Positions 1 to 8,288 of a DNA stretch of 64,000 bases are shown here, piece by piece. The notes under the pieces are model-generated. The model made no database searches. It saw nothing but the letters and a program-made list of their open reading frames with translations, and had not been told where the DNA came from. Numbering within the stretch: position 1 is the stretch's first letter; every line of letters starts with the position of its first letter. A program made the translations under genes and the position numbers. The stretch spans positions 5,720,525 to 5,784,524 of the forward strand of contig NZ_CP012159.1 of the NCBI RefSeq assembly GCF_001189295.1, written 5' to 3'. This DNA comes from Chondromyces crocatus. Its GTDB lineage: Bacteria; Myxococcota_A; Polyangia; Polyangiales; Polyangiaceae.

Positions 1-780
1 CGCGTTGGCGTCACGATCGAACACCCCGGCCTCGTCGAGCGATGGCGTGGTGCCGGTCTGGCCCGCGGGGGCGGTGGTGGGCTGCTTGGGGCTCGCGATC
101 TTGCCCGAGGGCGTGACGAGCACGAGATCGAGGTCGGCGGCGTTCGACCAGGCGAGGGAGAGCACGGCGCGCGGCGGGGCGAGGGTCGGGTCGCACGTGC
201 TGAGGTTGTCGGGGATCGGCGCGGTGACGCAGGTGGTGATCTCCGCCTGGGTACCGGCGCGGCCGGCGTCGTCGAGGGCGGCAACGCGGAGGGGATGAAG
301 TCCAGGCGCTGCGTCGTGGGCGATGTCGAGGTGGACGGTCCAGGTCAGCTCGCCGTTCGCCTGGGGGTCCGGGCCGCCCACCGGGACCACCCAGTAGCCG
401 GTGCCGAGATCGGCGAAGCGCAAGGCGACCGCCACGGCGTCGGTCGTGGTGCGGCCATGCAACGTCTTGCCCTCCTGACCGGGGCGCACGACGTTGTTCA
501 CGCTCTCGATGACGGTGACGCGCGGCGAGAGCTGCGCCTCGCCGGAAGGGACCGGAGGCGTGCCAGGCAGGGCGCCTTCCTTGAAGGTGCCGCCCGGGAC
601 CCGCAGCGGCTCGTCGAGTCCGAGCCACGCGGGTTCTCCGGTGCAAGCTGCAAGGAAGGCCACGAGTGGCAGCGTGGAGAGGGGACGTGCTCGACGCGCG
701 CGGTGGTCGGGTGGGGTGCTTCGCGTCAGCGCGTGGCGCCGTCTTGCCGCGGGAGCCGTATCCGGCGTCGTCCGCTTCAT
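1..780 (-). CDS. Secreted lipoprotein, C-terminus beyond the window edge
   Basis: The frame is open from the ATG at 780 to the left edge, so at least 260 residues are visible and the stop is missing. The N-terminus is long and basic (about 35 residues), then a hydrophobic stretch ends in LVAFLAAC, a fair lipobox, so export as a lipoprotein is likely. After the lipid Cys there is a region with beta-rich character. Near the visible end a segment reading NAADLDLVLVTPSG resembles the DLDL-x-V-x-P-x-G signature of DUF2135-like beta domains; that link is tentative. The ATG overlaps the TGA of the porin gene upstream (ATGA), implying translational coupling and membership of the same four-gene operon. 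Function unknown; an envelope partner of the porin is an inference. Confidence 0.7.
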   Translation of the reverse strand, partial: MKRTTPDTAPAARRRHALTRSTPPDHRARRARPLSTLPLVAFLAACTGEPAWLGLDEPLRVPGGTFKEGALPGTPPVPSGEAQLSPRVTVIESVNNVVRPGQEGKTLHGRTTTDAVAVALRFADLGTGYWVVPVGGPDPQANGELTWTVHLDIAHDAAPGLHPLRVAALDDAGRAGTQAEITTCVTAPIPDNLSTCDPTLAPPRAVLSLAWSNAADLDLVLVTPSGKIASPKQPTTAPAGQTGTTPSLDEAGVFDRDANA

Positions 781-2615
781 AGCTCCACCTGCAGGCGGAG
801 GGTCCAGCGGTCGTTCTTCAGGTCGGTCGGAACACCGCGCGCATCACGCGCCAGCGCGTCGAGGATGGCGTCGTACTGGAAGAGCAGCCGTGCGCGGTTG
901 GGGAGCACCAGCCCGGCGACGGGCGAGAGCGTGGTGATGCCCTGGGCCGTGGGGACGAGCTTGCCGCCGCGGGGGTCGAGGAAGTCGGCGTTGGGGTTGT
1001 AGTGATCGACGCGGAAGCCGGCGATGCCGAAGCGGGTGATCTCCTGGACGAAGGCCCCGTAGTAGAAAAAGTGGCGGACATCGACGCCGGCCGTGATCGG
1101 ATCGGCGGGGTAGAGGCCGCGATCGAGGTTCTGGGCGACCCCGGCCTCGCCGTAGAGCATCGCTTCACCGAGGGGCGTGCGCAGGCGGAGCTGGAGATCG
1201 AGGCCGACGGCCCACCGCGTGAAGTTCTGCGAAGGAGTGGCCGCAGAGCCGGGCAGCGCGGTGACCTCGCCGGGATCGACGGCGGAGTTCTCGTTGAGAT
1301 CACGCCACTGGAGCGTGCCCTTCGTCGCCTCCTGCCCCGGATGGAAGCCCGTTCCATGCAGCGCGGAGACGCCGCCGCTCACCCGGAAGCCTGGGGTCGC
1401 TCGGGTGTCGATGCCGAGCCGCGCGACGACATCCTTGGCGGCGTTGGGATCGCGCGCCGGCCGGGAGGGGCGGTCGTCGACGGGCTCGCCATTGAGCACG
1501 GCGAGTGCGTACCGGAAGAAGCCCAGGCCGCCGGAGAGCCTGGCGCCGACATCGGGCTCGCCCGGGAAGAACGCGAGCGAGGCGACGGAGCGCTCCATGA
1601 ACACGCGCTCCCGTGCGGAGTCGACCAGCTCGAAGCCGAAGGGGATCTCCGAGAGGCCGAAGGTGATCATGGCGAGCGGGACGCCCCCTTCCTGGCGGAC
1701 GCCGCGCGGCCTGGGCTCTCCATTCCAGTCGCTCTGGCGCAGGAGGAGCGAGGCCTCGGCGCGGCGGGCGCCGAAGATGGGACCGCGGGTGGTGCTGCCG
1801 TCGAGTTCGAGGCCGAGTTCGACGTACCGCCAGCCGGCGTCGAGGCGGAGGCGGCCCCGGCGGACGAGGAAGCGATCCTGGTTGAGCAGGACACCGCCCT
1901 GCTGGATCTGGTCTTCGGAGTCCTGGTGGCTCTCGTACTGCGACTGCACGTATGCCGACAGGCGGAACGCGCCCGGCGCGAGCAGGGTGTCGAAGAAGGA
2001 AGGGGACGCCGGCTTCTCTCCCGGAGGGGCAACGGGCTGCGCAGCCGTCGCGGTGCTGTCTCGGGGCGTGGGAGGAGAGGCGGAGGCGCTGCCGGGCGCC
2101 GTGACGGCGAGGGCTTCGAGCGTCTGGAGCCGCTGCTGGGTGGCCCGCAGTTCTTCGCGCAGGGCATCGATGGGCGAGGGAGCCGACGGGGGAGTCTCTG
2201 TCGTCGCTCCGGGGGGCGCGTTCGCCGTCTCTGGGGCCGGCGCAGAAGCCGCACGGGCCGCGCTGGGCGTTGCAGCGGCGGCAGGCGGGCCCGATGGAGA
2301 AGGCGCCGACGAAGGGGGGGCAGACGTCGGGGGAGGCGCTGATGGCGCAGGTGCCGATGGCGCAGGTGCCGATGGCGCAGGTGCCGACGGTGCAGATGCC
2401 GACGGTGCAGGTGCCGACGGTGCAGGTGCCGACGGAGGACGTGCAGGTGCCGGCGTGGGCCGCACGGGCGCTGGGGCCTGAACTGGAGGTTCTGGCGCGG
2501 CAGGGATCTCGACGTCCGCGTCGTCGTCGTCCGGCGGTGGAGCGGTCTGGGCTCGCGCTACCGTCGAAAGCAACGGAAGCACGGCCGCGAGCAGCGTGAC
2601 GGCGAGGAGCCTCAT
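777..2615 (-). CDS. Phosphate-selective porin OprO/OprP-like protein
   Basis: 612 residues. A signal peptide (MRLLAVTLLAAVLPLLSTVARA) is followed by a long Pro/Ala/Ser-rich linker of about 120 residues built on SAPAP units, a short coiled coil (about residues 130-165), and a C-terminal beta-barrel of about 400 residues. Barrel features typical of OprO/OprP porins include the FLVRRGRLRLDAG strand, GLSEIPFGFE, and a final strand ending in WTLRLQVEL. The start at 2615 was chosen because the signal peptide begins there; the longer frame lacks one. It probably forms an outer-membrane channel for phosphate or other anions. The coiled coil and linker before the barrel recall porins that are anchored to the cell wall. 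It is third in the operon and overlaps the next gene by ATGA. Confidence 0.85.
   Translation of the reverse strand: MRLLAVTLLAAVLPLLSTVARAQTAPPPDDDDADVEIPAAPEPPVQAPAPVRPTPAPARPPSAPAPSAPAPSASAPSAPAPSAPAPSAPAPSAPPPTSAPPSSAPSPSGPPAAAATPSAARAASAPAPETANAPPGATTETPPSAPSPIDALREELRATQQRLQTLEALAVTAPGSASASPPTPRDSTATAAQPVAPPGEKPASPSFFDTLLAPGAFRLSAYVQSQYESHQDSEDQIQQGGVLLNQDRFLVRRGRLRLDAGWRYVELGLELDGSTTRGPIFGARRAEASLLLRQSDWNGEPRPRGVRQEGGVPLAMITFGLSEIPFGFELVDSARERVFMERSVASLAFFPGEPDVGARLSGGLGFFRYALAVLNGEPVDDRPSRPARDPNAAKDVVARLGIDTRATPGFRVSGGVSALHGTGFHPGQEATKGTLQWRDLNENSAVDPGEVTALPGSAATPSQNFTRWAVGLDLQLRLRTPLGEAMLYGEAGVAQNLDRGLYPADPITAGVDVRHFFYYGAFVQEITRFGIAGFRVDHYNPNADFLDPRGGKLVPTAQGITTLSPVAGLVLPNRARLLFQYDAILDALARDARGVPTDLKNDRWTLRLQVEL
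2341..2430. repeat. Six 15-bp tandem units inside the porin gene
   Basis: Six consecutive 15-bp units (consensus GAYGGYGCAGRTGCC on the plus strand) lie within the porin coding sequence and encode the APAPS-type linker repeats. Units 1-3 are identical; units 4-6 differ at the same wobble positions, which suggests stepwise duplication. The unit length is a multiple of three, so copy-number change would lengthen or shorten the linker without a frameshift. Confidence 0.9.
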
Positions 2616-2637
2616 GAGGATGCTGCTGCCCTGGGGG

Positions 2638-2982
2638 TCACGGCAGGGGGGGCAGCGCGCCGCCGTTGAAGAGGGGCAGGCGCGCAGTGTCGTCGAACGG
2701 TGAGCACTGGGCGTCGGTGCACGCGTTGTGGAACTGCGTGTCCGTCGCTGGATCGCAGGCGTAACAGCCGTCGGGGCCCAGGCAGGCCGGGTCGACGCCG
2801 CCGGCCCCACCTGCGCCGCCCACGCCGCCGCCTCCTCCGGTCCCAGGGCCCGAGGTCGTGGCATTGAACACGGGCGGCTGCTGGTTCTCGGTGGACGAGC
2901 ACGACCCCAGGCATGCGGCGACGGCGCCCACGACCAGGAGGAGGAGAAAGGGGGCCCGAGGCGGGAACGATCGGAGGCTCAT
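2638..2982 (-). CDS. Small secreted lipoprotein with Gly-rich spacer
   Basis: 114 residues. The N-terminus has a hydrophobic run ending in ACLGSC, a lipobox, then a Gly/Ser-rich spacer and a short Cys-containing tail (ACLGPDGCYACDP, then two more Cys). The start at 2982 gives this signal sequence; the longer in-frame ORF is shadow. It sits one base after the PstS-like gene and 22 bases before the porin ATG, so it belongs to the same operon. Spacer lipoproteins like this are common in Polyangiales envelopes. No known domain is recognised; the position suggests a periplasmic or outer-membrane partner of the porin and binding protein. Confidence 0.7.
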   Translation of the reverse strand: MSLRSFPPRAPFLLLLVVGAVAACLGSCSSTENQQPPVFNATTSGPGTGGGGGVGGAGGAGGVDPACLGPDGCYACDPATDTQFHNACTDAQCSPFDDTARLPLFNGGALPPLP

Positions 2983-2983
2983 G

Positions 2984-4174
2984 TCAGTAGTCCTCGCAGT
3001 AGCCGCGGCGGCATGCAGGCGCGCTGTCCGGGCACTCGCTGCTGTCGGTGCAGGCCTGGCAGGTCGTCGCCCCGGTCGCGACACGCTCGAAGTAGCAGCC
3101 GCACGGATCTTCGGGCGCGAAGGAGGCGAGCGGTCCGACGTCCCGATCTCGCTGCACGCGCATGGCGCAGCTCGGGATGGAGCCTGCAGCGATGGTGATC
3201 GCCGGGACGTCGACGCCCGAAGGCGGGGGAAGCGCGCCTGTGAAGTAGCCGATGAGCCGCGCTGCAGCGGGGTTCGTGGGGGCGCCGTTGCTGCCGAGCC
3301 GAGTGAAGAAGTGAAGGGCGCCCCAGAGCGGGTAGTGCCCGTCGCGCACGTTCCTCTTGTCGAAGCCCGTCGCCGTGCTGCTGGGCCAGTAACCGCAGGA
3401 CTGATCGCTGTGCTGGTAGGCCAGCACATTGATCACCGACGCATTGGCCTCCGCCACCTCACCGGAGACGAACCCGATGGCGCGCTCGGGTGCGGGTGAC
3501 CCGGAGACGAGCAACACGGTGTTCGGATTGGTCAAGGCATCGACGCCCTTGAGGCGCTCCACGGGCACGCCGATGGCGAGCGCGATGATGATTGCGGCGG
3601 CCGAGTTGGGGTCGCGCTTGATGATCTGCGACTCGTCGACCCAGGGCTGAGCCTGGCCCGTCTCGCCGAAGCCATAGACGAAATAGGCCGCTGCCGCGCT
3701 GATGGTGGTCTGGCTCGACGCTTTGGGCACGATGAAGACGAACGGGTTCACCGGCCCCTGGAAGTCCCCGACGTTCTGAGGCAAGGCGTCGATGCCCGGG
3801 CAGTTGTCGGCGAACGTGTTGGCGACGCCGACGTCGACGTTCGCGCCGGTCAGCGGAAGATCGCACGTCTGCTCGACGCCCGCCGCGTCCCAGTAGCTGG
3901 CGGTGCCGGTGATCCGGGTCCCTGCGATGACGTAGTTCGGGCCGTGGCAGGCGCCCGGCGCCTGGTAGATGAAGGTCTCCGGCGGGGTCGCCTGGGAGAG
4001 CGCCTGTCCGAGGCGCGCAAACAGCGGCCGCGGCGCGCTCCCGCCAATCCCGTAGATGGGGCTGGGCAACGTCGCGCAATCGGCAGCGAGCGCGGCTGCG
4101 TTCACCGTTCCGATGGTGAGCGCAGCCATGACGGCGACGCCGAGCCGTCTCGGCGCACGTGGGCGATGGACCAT
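2984..4174 (-). CDS. PstS-like periplasmic binding protein
   Basis: 396 residues with a signal peptide ending near AALAADC. The mature protein resembles type II periplasmic binding proteins of the PstS/phosphate class: an IYGIGGSAPRPLF opening, two lobes with GPVNPFVFIVPKASSQ and FVSGEVAEANASVINVLAYQ, and several Cys. The last 50 residues are a Cys-rich tail (CGCYFERV, CQACTDSSECP) not found in ordinary PstS. It is the first gene of the operon, ahead of a small lipoprotein and an OprO/OprP-like porin, which supports a role in capturing phosphate or another anion. No inner-membrane Pst permease is visible here. Assignment to phosphate rests on fold and context; the ligand could differ. Confidence 0.65.
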   Translation of the reverse strand: MVHRPRAPRRLGVAVMAALTIGTVNAAALAADCATLPSPIYGIGGSAPRPLFARLGQALSQATPPETFIYQAPGACHGPNYVIAGTRITGTASYWDAAGVEQTCDLPLTGANVDVGVANTFADNCPGIDALPQNVGDFQGPVNPFVFIVPKASSQTTISAAAAYFVYGFGETGQAQPWVDESQIIKRDPNSAAAIIIALAIGVPVERLKGVDALTNPNTVLLVSGSPAPERAIGFVSGEVAEANASVINVLAYQHSDQSCGYWPSSTATGFDKRNVRDGHYPLWGALHFFTRLGSNGAPTNPAAARLIGYFTGALPPPSGVDVPAITIAAGSIPSCAMRVQRDRDVGPLASFAPEDPCGCYFERVATGATTCQACTDSSECPDSAPACRRGYCEDY

Positions 4175-4275
4175 GGAGGGGATCCTCTTGGCTTCCTCGG
4201 TGACGATGAAATGCCGGTTTGCGGTGAGATTCAGGCAATGCTGCGAGCACGTGCGTCCGCGCGCACGGCGTAGCT

Positions 4276-4370
4276 ATCATCCGTTAAGATAGAATATCGA
4301 TCCATGATGGCGGACAAAGCAATGGCTAAATGTCCTCGATGGCGGAACTGTGTCCGTGATGACGGATGAT
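4276..4370. promoter_or_regulatory. Inverted 9-bp repeat upstream of the porin operon
   Basis: The 485-bp gap 4175-4659 has no convincing gene. Its operon-proximal part (about 4260-4380) is clearly AT-richer than its surroundings. ATCATCCGT at 4276-4284 and its inverse ACGGATGAT at 4362-4370 flank it. On the minus strand a possible TTTGTC (-35), 16-base spacer and TATTCT (-10) precede the PstS-like gene. The repeat could be an operator, but it does not match a PhoB box closely. Inference only. Confidence 0.35.
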
Positions 4371-4659
4371 TGCGTGAGTGCCGCCAGATGCGTGCTGTGC
4401 GGAGCACGAGGTGGTGGAGCGGCGGTGGAGGGGAGGAAGGTGCGGCACGGAGGCTGGTCGGGGAGAGGGGAGCGGCACGGAGACCGGCGGGGGGAGGGGG
4501 AGCCGGGAACGTGCGTCAGGCGTGCTGGGAAGCAGCCCAGTCGCTCCTCGATGGAGCGCACGCAGGTCCGGAGTGCGGGGGGGAGCGTGCTGGCGATGGT
4601 GCCGACTCGGCCAGCCCACCGAGTCAGCACGCCAGGGCAAGGGAGCCCCGGCGCGTGTC

Positions 4660-5646
4660 CTATTCTGCCCGGCCCGTGACGAGGACGACCTTGCCCTTCA
4701 CGGCGCGGGCTTCGATGGCCCGGAGGGCGTCCGCTGCCCGCTCCAGCGGGAAGCTCTCGGACACGAGCGGTCGGATGCGTCCCTCGGCGAGCCAGCGCAA
4801 GAGTTCCTCGAGGCCCTCGCGATACCGCGAGGGCTCCCGCGTGGTGAACATCCCCCAGAACACGCCCACGATCTGGCAGCCCTTGAGGAGGGTCAGGTTC
4901 AGGGGGATGCGCGGGATCTCGCCCGCGGCGAAGCCCACGACCAGGAACCGCCCCTTCCAGGCGATCGCGCGCAAGGCCGCCTCCGAGTAGGCGCTGCCCA
5001 CCGGGTCGTAGACGACGTCGGCGCCCTCGCCGCCCGTGAGCTGCTTCAGCCGCTCCTTGAGATCCTCGCGGGCGTAGTTGATGACTTCGTCGGCGCCGTG
5101 CTCCTTGCAGAGCGCGAGCTTGTCGTCGGTGGAGGCGCAGGCGATGACGCGGGCGCCGAGCGCCTTGCCGATCTGCACCGCGGCGAGCCCCACGCCTCCG
5201 GCGGCGCCGAGCACGGCCAGGGTCTCACCCGCGTGGAGCGCGGCCCGATCGACGAGGGCATGGTACGAGGTGCCGTAGGCCGTGAGAAAGGCCGAGGCGG
5301 TCACGAGATCGATGCCATCGGGGACTGGCGTCACCCGGGCTTCGTCGACGACCAGCTCCTCGGCGAAGCCGCCCCACACGGCGGAGCCGATGACGCGATC
5401 CCCGGGCTTCACCCGGGTGACCTGTGCACCCACCGCGCGCACGACGCCCGCGACCTCACCGCCGGGAGAGAAGGGCAGCGGTGGCTTGAACTGGTACTTC
5501 CCCTGGGTGATCAGCAGATCGGGGAAGTTCACGGCGGCAGCATGAACGTCGATGAGCACCTCGCTCACGCCCGCGCTCAGGCCGGGGACTTCCTCGACGG
5601 CCAGGGTATCGGGGCCCCCGAGGGCCTTGCAAAGAACGGCTTTCAT
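4660..5646 (-). CDS. Quinone oxidoreductase, zinc-independent MDR family
   Basis: 328 residues, the normal length for NADPH:quinone oxidoreductases of the medium-chain dehydrogenase/reductase superfamily. An N-terminal GroES-like domain (AAVNFPDLLITQGKY, PGGEVAGVV) precedes a Rossmann domain with the nucleotide-binding motif LGAAGGVGLAAVQ at about residue 145. The structural- and catalytic-zinc Cys clusters of alcohol dehydrogenases are absent, as expected for the QOR branch. It reduces quinones or activated alkenes with NADPH in the cytoplasm; the substrate is not predictable. Its ATG lies six bases after the prolyl oligopeptidase stop, so the two are probably co-transcribed. Confidence 0.9.
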   Translation of the reverse strand: MKAVLCKALGGPDTLAVEEVPGLSAGVSEVLIDVHAAAVNFPDLLITQGKYQFKPPLPFSPGGEVAGVVRAVGAQVTRVKPGDRVIGSAVWGGFAEELVVDEARVTPVPDGIDLVTASAFLTAYGTSYHALVDRAALHAGETLAVLGAAGGVGLAAVQIGKALGARVIACASTDDKLALCKEHGADEVINYAREDLKERLKQLTGGEGADVVYDPVGSAYSEAALRAIAWKGRFLVVGFAAGEIPRIPLNLTLLKGCQIVGVFWGMFTTREPSRYREGLEELLRWLAEGRIRPLVSESFPLERAADALRAIEARAVKGKVVLVTGRAE

Positions 5647-5652
5647 GGTCGG

Positions 5653-7857
5653 TCATTCCCCTGCGGCGTCGAGGCCGAGCTCGTGGAAGATGAAGCTGTA
5701 GACATCGGCGAGTTGCTCGATCTGTGCATCGAGCGGTGTGTCGGCGCCGTGCCCGCCGACGTCGGCCCGGAGAAGCACTGGGCCACCAGTCGACGCTGCC
5801 TGGAGGCGCGCTGCCATCTTGCGGGAGTGCCAGGGCTCGACGCGCGGGTCCTCGGCGCCCGTCGGGAAGAGGACCGATGGGTACTTCACCCCATCCTTCA
5901 CGTTGTGCAGTGGTGAATAGGCGAAGAGCGCCTTGAACTGCGCCGGATCCTTCACCGAGCCGAACTCGGTCACGTTGAAGGCGCCATTGGGCGAGAGTTC
6001 TACCCGGAGCATGTCGTAGATTCCCACGTAGGAGACGACGGCCCGGTACATCTCGGGGTGCTGGGTCAGCGCGGCGCCCATCAGCAAACCACCGTTCGAT
6101 CCGCCGATGATCGCCAGGCGCTCCGGCCGGGTGTACCCGCTCTCCACGAGGTATTTCGAGCAGGCGTAGAAGTCGTCGAAGACGTTCTGCTTGTTCGTGA
6201 GGTTGCCGGCGAGATGCCACGCCTCGCCGAACTCTCCGCCGCCGCGGAGGTTGGCGACCGCGTAGGTGCCGCCCTGGTCGAGGAAGAGGCGGGTGACCGG
6301 GCGCATGCCCGGCTGAAGGCTGATGCCATAGCCGCCGTACGCGGTGAGCAGCGCCGGCCCTCGACCGTCGAGCTTCATCCCCTTCTTGCGGAGGATGTTG
6401 ATCGGGACCTTCGTGCCGTCCTTCGACGTACACGTCTCGCGCACGACCTCGGTATCTGCGAAGGAGACGGGGGCGGTCGACGCGAGCGCCGTCTTCGTGA
6501 CCTTGTTGTCTCTGGCCTGGTAGAGGTAAAACGCCGACGGTTCGACGTAGCTCGTGTTCGAGAACAGGACGTCGTCACCCGCGATGCTCTCCAGCTGGTG
6601 GACGGCCGAGACGGGGAGGATGGGCACGTCGCCGGTCTGCTTGCCCTTGAGGTCGAAGACCCTGACCTGCGAGGGACCACCTGCGAGATCGACGACGTAG
6701 AGACGGGAGCGGGTGGGGACGATGTCCTTGATCGTCACCTCGCTCTCGGGGACGAGCACCTCGGCCTTTCCGAGATCGGGCTTCGCGGGGTCGATGCGGA
6801 TCACCTTGCCGCGCGGCGCGTCCTTGCGCGAGACGAGGTAGAGTTTGCCATCGGGCCCGAAGGCGCTGTCCACGATCTTGTCCGGCAGATCGGCGAGGCG
6901 CTTCCAGGTGCCACGCGCGTCGCGCAGATACTGCCAGAACTCGCCGCCGTCGCCGTTCTGAACGCTGGCCAGCACGAAGCGGCCGTTGTCGCTCGCGCTC
7001 AGCCGCGTCTCGGCGATGCGGGGGAACTCCTTTCCGATCGCGTAAGCGTCCTGTGCCTCCGGCGTGCCGAGCTTGTGGAAGTAGACCTGCTGGAAGAAGC
7101 CCAGGTCGCTGTCGGGTCGCTCGCCGGGGTGAGGGTGGCGGGTGTAGAAGAACCCCTTCCCATCGCTGGCCCAGCTCAGGCCGCCTCCCGCCGTGCCGCT
7201 GTTCGCGTAGGTCACGACGTCGCCGGTCTCCTTGCCGGTGTCCGCGTCGTAGACGTGCACGGTGCCGTTCTCCGTGCCGCCTTGCGAGAGCGAGACGGCG
7301 ACCTTCTTGCCGTCGGGTGAAGGGACGAACCAGTCGATCGTGGTGCGCGCCTTCGGATCGAGTTCGTTCGGGTCCACGAGGATCCGCTCCGAGGCGAGGT
7401 CGTTCGGCGACTTCAACGTCACCAGGAAGGGCTGCTGCTTGGGGGGCTGGAACTTGGTGGCGAACAGCCGGCCCCCCTTGTACTTCACGCCGTACCAGGC
7501 ATTCGAGACGGCGTTGAGCATGGTGGCGACCCGGTCGCGCACGGCCTTGCGTGCCGGGAGCGCGTCGAAGTAGGTGCGCGTTCGCCGGTTCTGCTCCTCG
7601 ATCCAGCGGTCGACCTCCGGGTCTTTCGGTGACTCCAGCCACTGGTAGGGGTCGACGACGCGGACCCCGTGGTACTCGGTGGTGACGGGGCGCATGGGGG
7701 TCTCCGGGTAGCGCGATGCCCTGGCGTTGTCGGCGATCGGCGCGGGCGCCGCGGCCGGCGTCGTGGGGGCCGTGGCCGCAGGGCTCTGGTCGCCGCCGCA
7801 GGCGACGAGCAGAGACGCGAGCAGGGCGGGGAGCGTGGGCAAGGAGGAGCGGTGCAT
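5653..7857 (-). CDS. Secreted prolyl oligopeptidase (S9A) lipoprotein
   Basis: 734 residues. A signal sequence ends in LLVACGG, a good lipobox, so the enzyme is probably exported and lipid-anchored, unlike classical cytoplasmic prolyl oligopeptidase. An N-terminal beta-propeller region (about residues 70-450) is followed by the alpha/beta-hydrolase domain. The catalytic triad is visible: Ser587 in GGSNGG, Asp670 in GAEDPRV, His703 in GGHGAD. It cleaves short Pro-containing peptides after proline. The start at 7857 is set by the signal peptide. It is the first gene of a pair with the quinone oxidoreductase. A role in peptide scavenging, typical of predatory myxobacteria, is an inference. Confidence 0.92.
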   Translation of the reverse strand: MHRSSLPTLPALLASLLVACGGDQSPAATAPTTPAAAPAPIADNARASRYPETPMRPVTTEYHGVRVVDPYQWLESPKDPEVDRWIEEQNRRTRTYFDALPARKAVRDRVATMLNAVSNAWYGVKYKGGRLFATKFQPPKQQPFLVTLKSPNDLASERILVDPNELDPKARTTIDWFVPSPDGKKVAVSLSQGGTENGTVHVYDADTGKETGDVVTYANSGTAGGGLSWASDGKGFFYTRHPHPGERPDSDLGFFQQVYFHKLGTPEAQDAYAIGKEFPRIAETRLSASDNGRFVLASVQNGDGGEFWQYLRDARGTWKRLADLPDKIVDSAFGPDGKLYLVSRKDAPRGKVIRIDPAKPDLGKAEVLVPESEVTIKDIVPTRSRLYVVDLAGGPSQVRVFDLKGKQTGDVPILPVSAVHQLESIAGDDVLFSNTSYVEPSAFYLYQARDNKVTKTALASTAPVSFADTEVVRETCTSKDGTKVPINILRKKGMKLDGRGPALLTAYGGYGISLQPGMRPVTRLFLDQGGTYAVANLRGGGEFGEAWHLAGNLTNKQNVFDDFYACSKYLVESGYTRPERLAIIGGSNGGLLMGAALTQHPEMYRAVVSYVGIYDMLRVELSPNGAFNVTEFGSVKDPAQFKALFAYSPLHNVKDGVKYPSVLFPTGAEDPRVEPWHSRKMAARLQAASTGGPVLLRADVGGHGADTPLDAQIEQLADVYSFIFHELGLDAAGE

Positions 7858-8015
7858 GGCGGGCGGAGTCTACCCCACGGGTCGCCCTTCCGGGAAAGGG
7901 CCCCCTTGACGTCGGGCTCGCTGGTGCCAGAGCCGATGACAGGGGCGCAGGCTTGCCGTCCGTGCCTCGGTCACGCGCCGCGCGGCGTCCGTGCGGCATC
8001 GGAAAGGAGGGCGAG

Positions 8016-8288
8016 GTGGCGCAGCAGCGAAGCAGCGAGGACATCCGCAAGCAAGCGGCACGTGAGGCGACGATTGGCGCTTCGGGTGGCGGCGATGGGG
8101 GCATCGAACGACAGCCACCGACGGCCCCGGTCTCGCCCGCAGCGGAAGAGCCGAAGCGGGTGCCTGAAGAAGCTGCGGACATGCAGCCTTACAGCCCTGG
8201 AGGGGAGCCGAGGACCTCCATCGAAAAGAAGGAAGGGAGGCCAGCTCAGGGCGCGCCCGTACGGAAGAAGCAGGAGCCGCCGAACTAG
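8016..8288 (+). CDS. Small charged protein with GTG start
   Basis: 90 residues. A strong ribosome-binding site (AGGAGG, 8005-8010) lies five bases before GTG at 8016 and decides this start. The protein starts with a short charged helix (RSSEDIRKQAAREATIG) and continues as a Pro/Glu/Lys/Gly-rich, probably disordered chain. It has no signal peptide, membrane segment or Cys. Its stop overlaps the stop of the convergent D-aminoacylase gene by three bases. I recognise no family. The good ribosome-binding site and a biased composition unlike a random antisense frame support it as a real gene; confidence is moderate. Confidence 0.6.
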   Translation: MAQQRSSEDIRKQAAREATIGASGGGDGGIERQPPTAPVSPAAEEPKRVPEEAADMQPYSPGGEPRTSIEKKEGRPAQGAPVRKKQEPPN

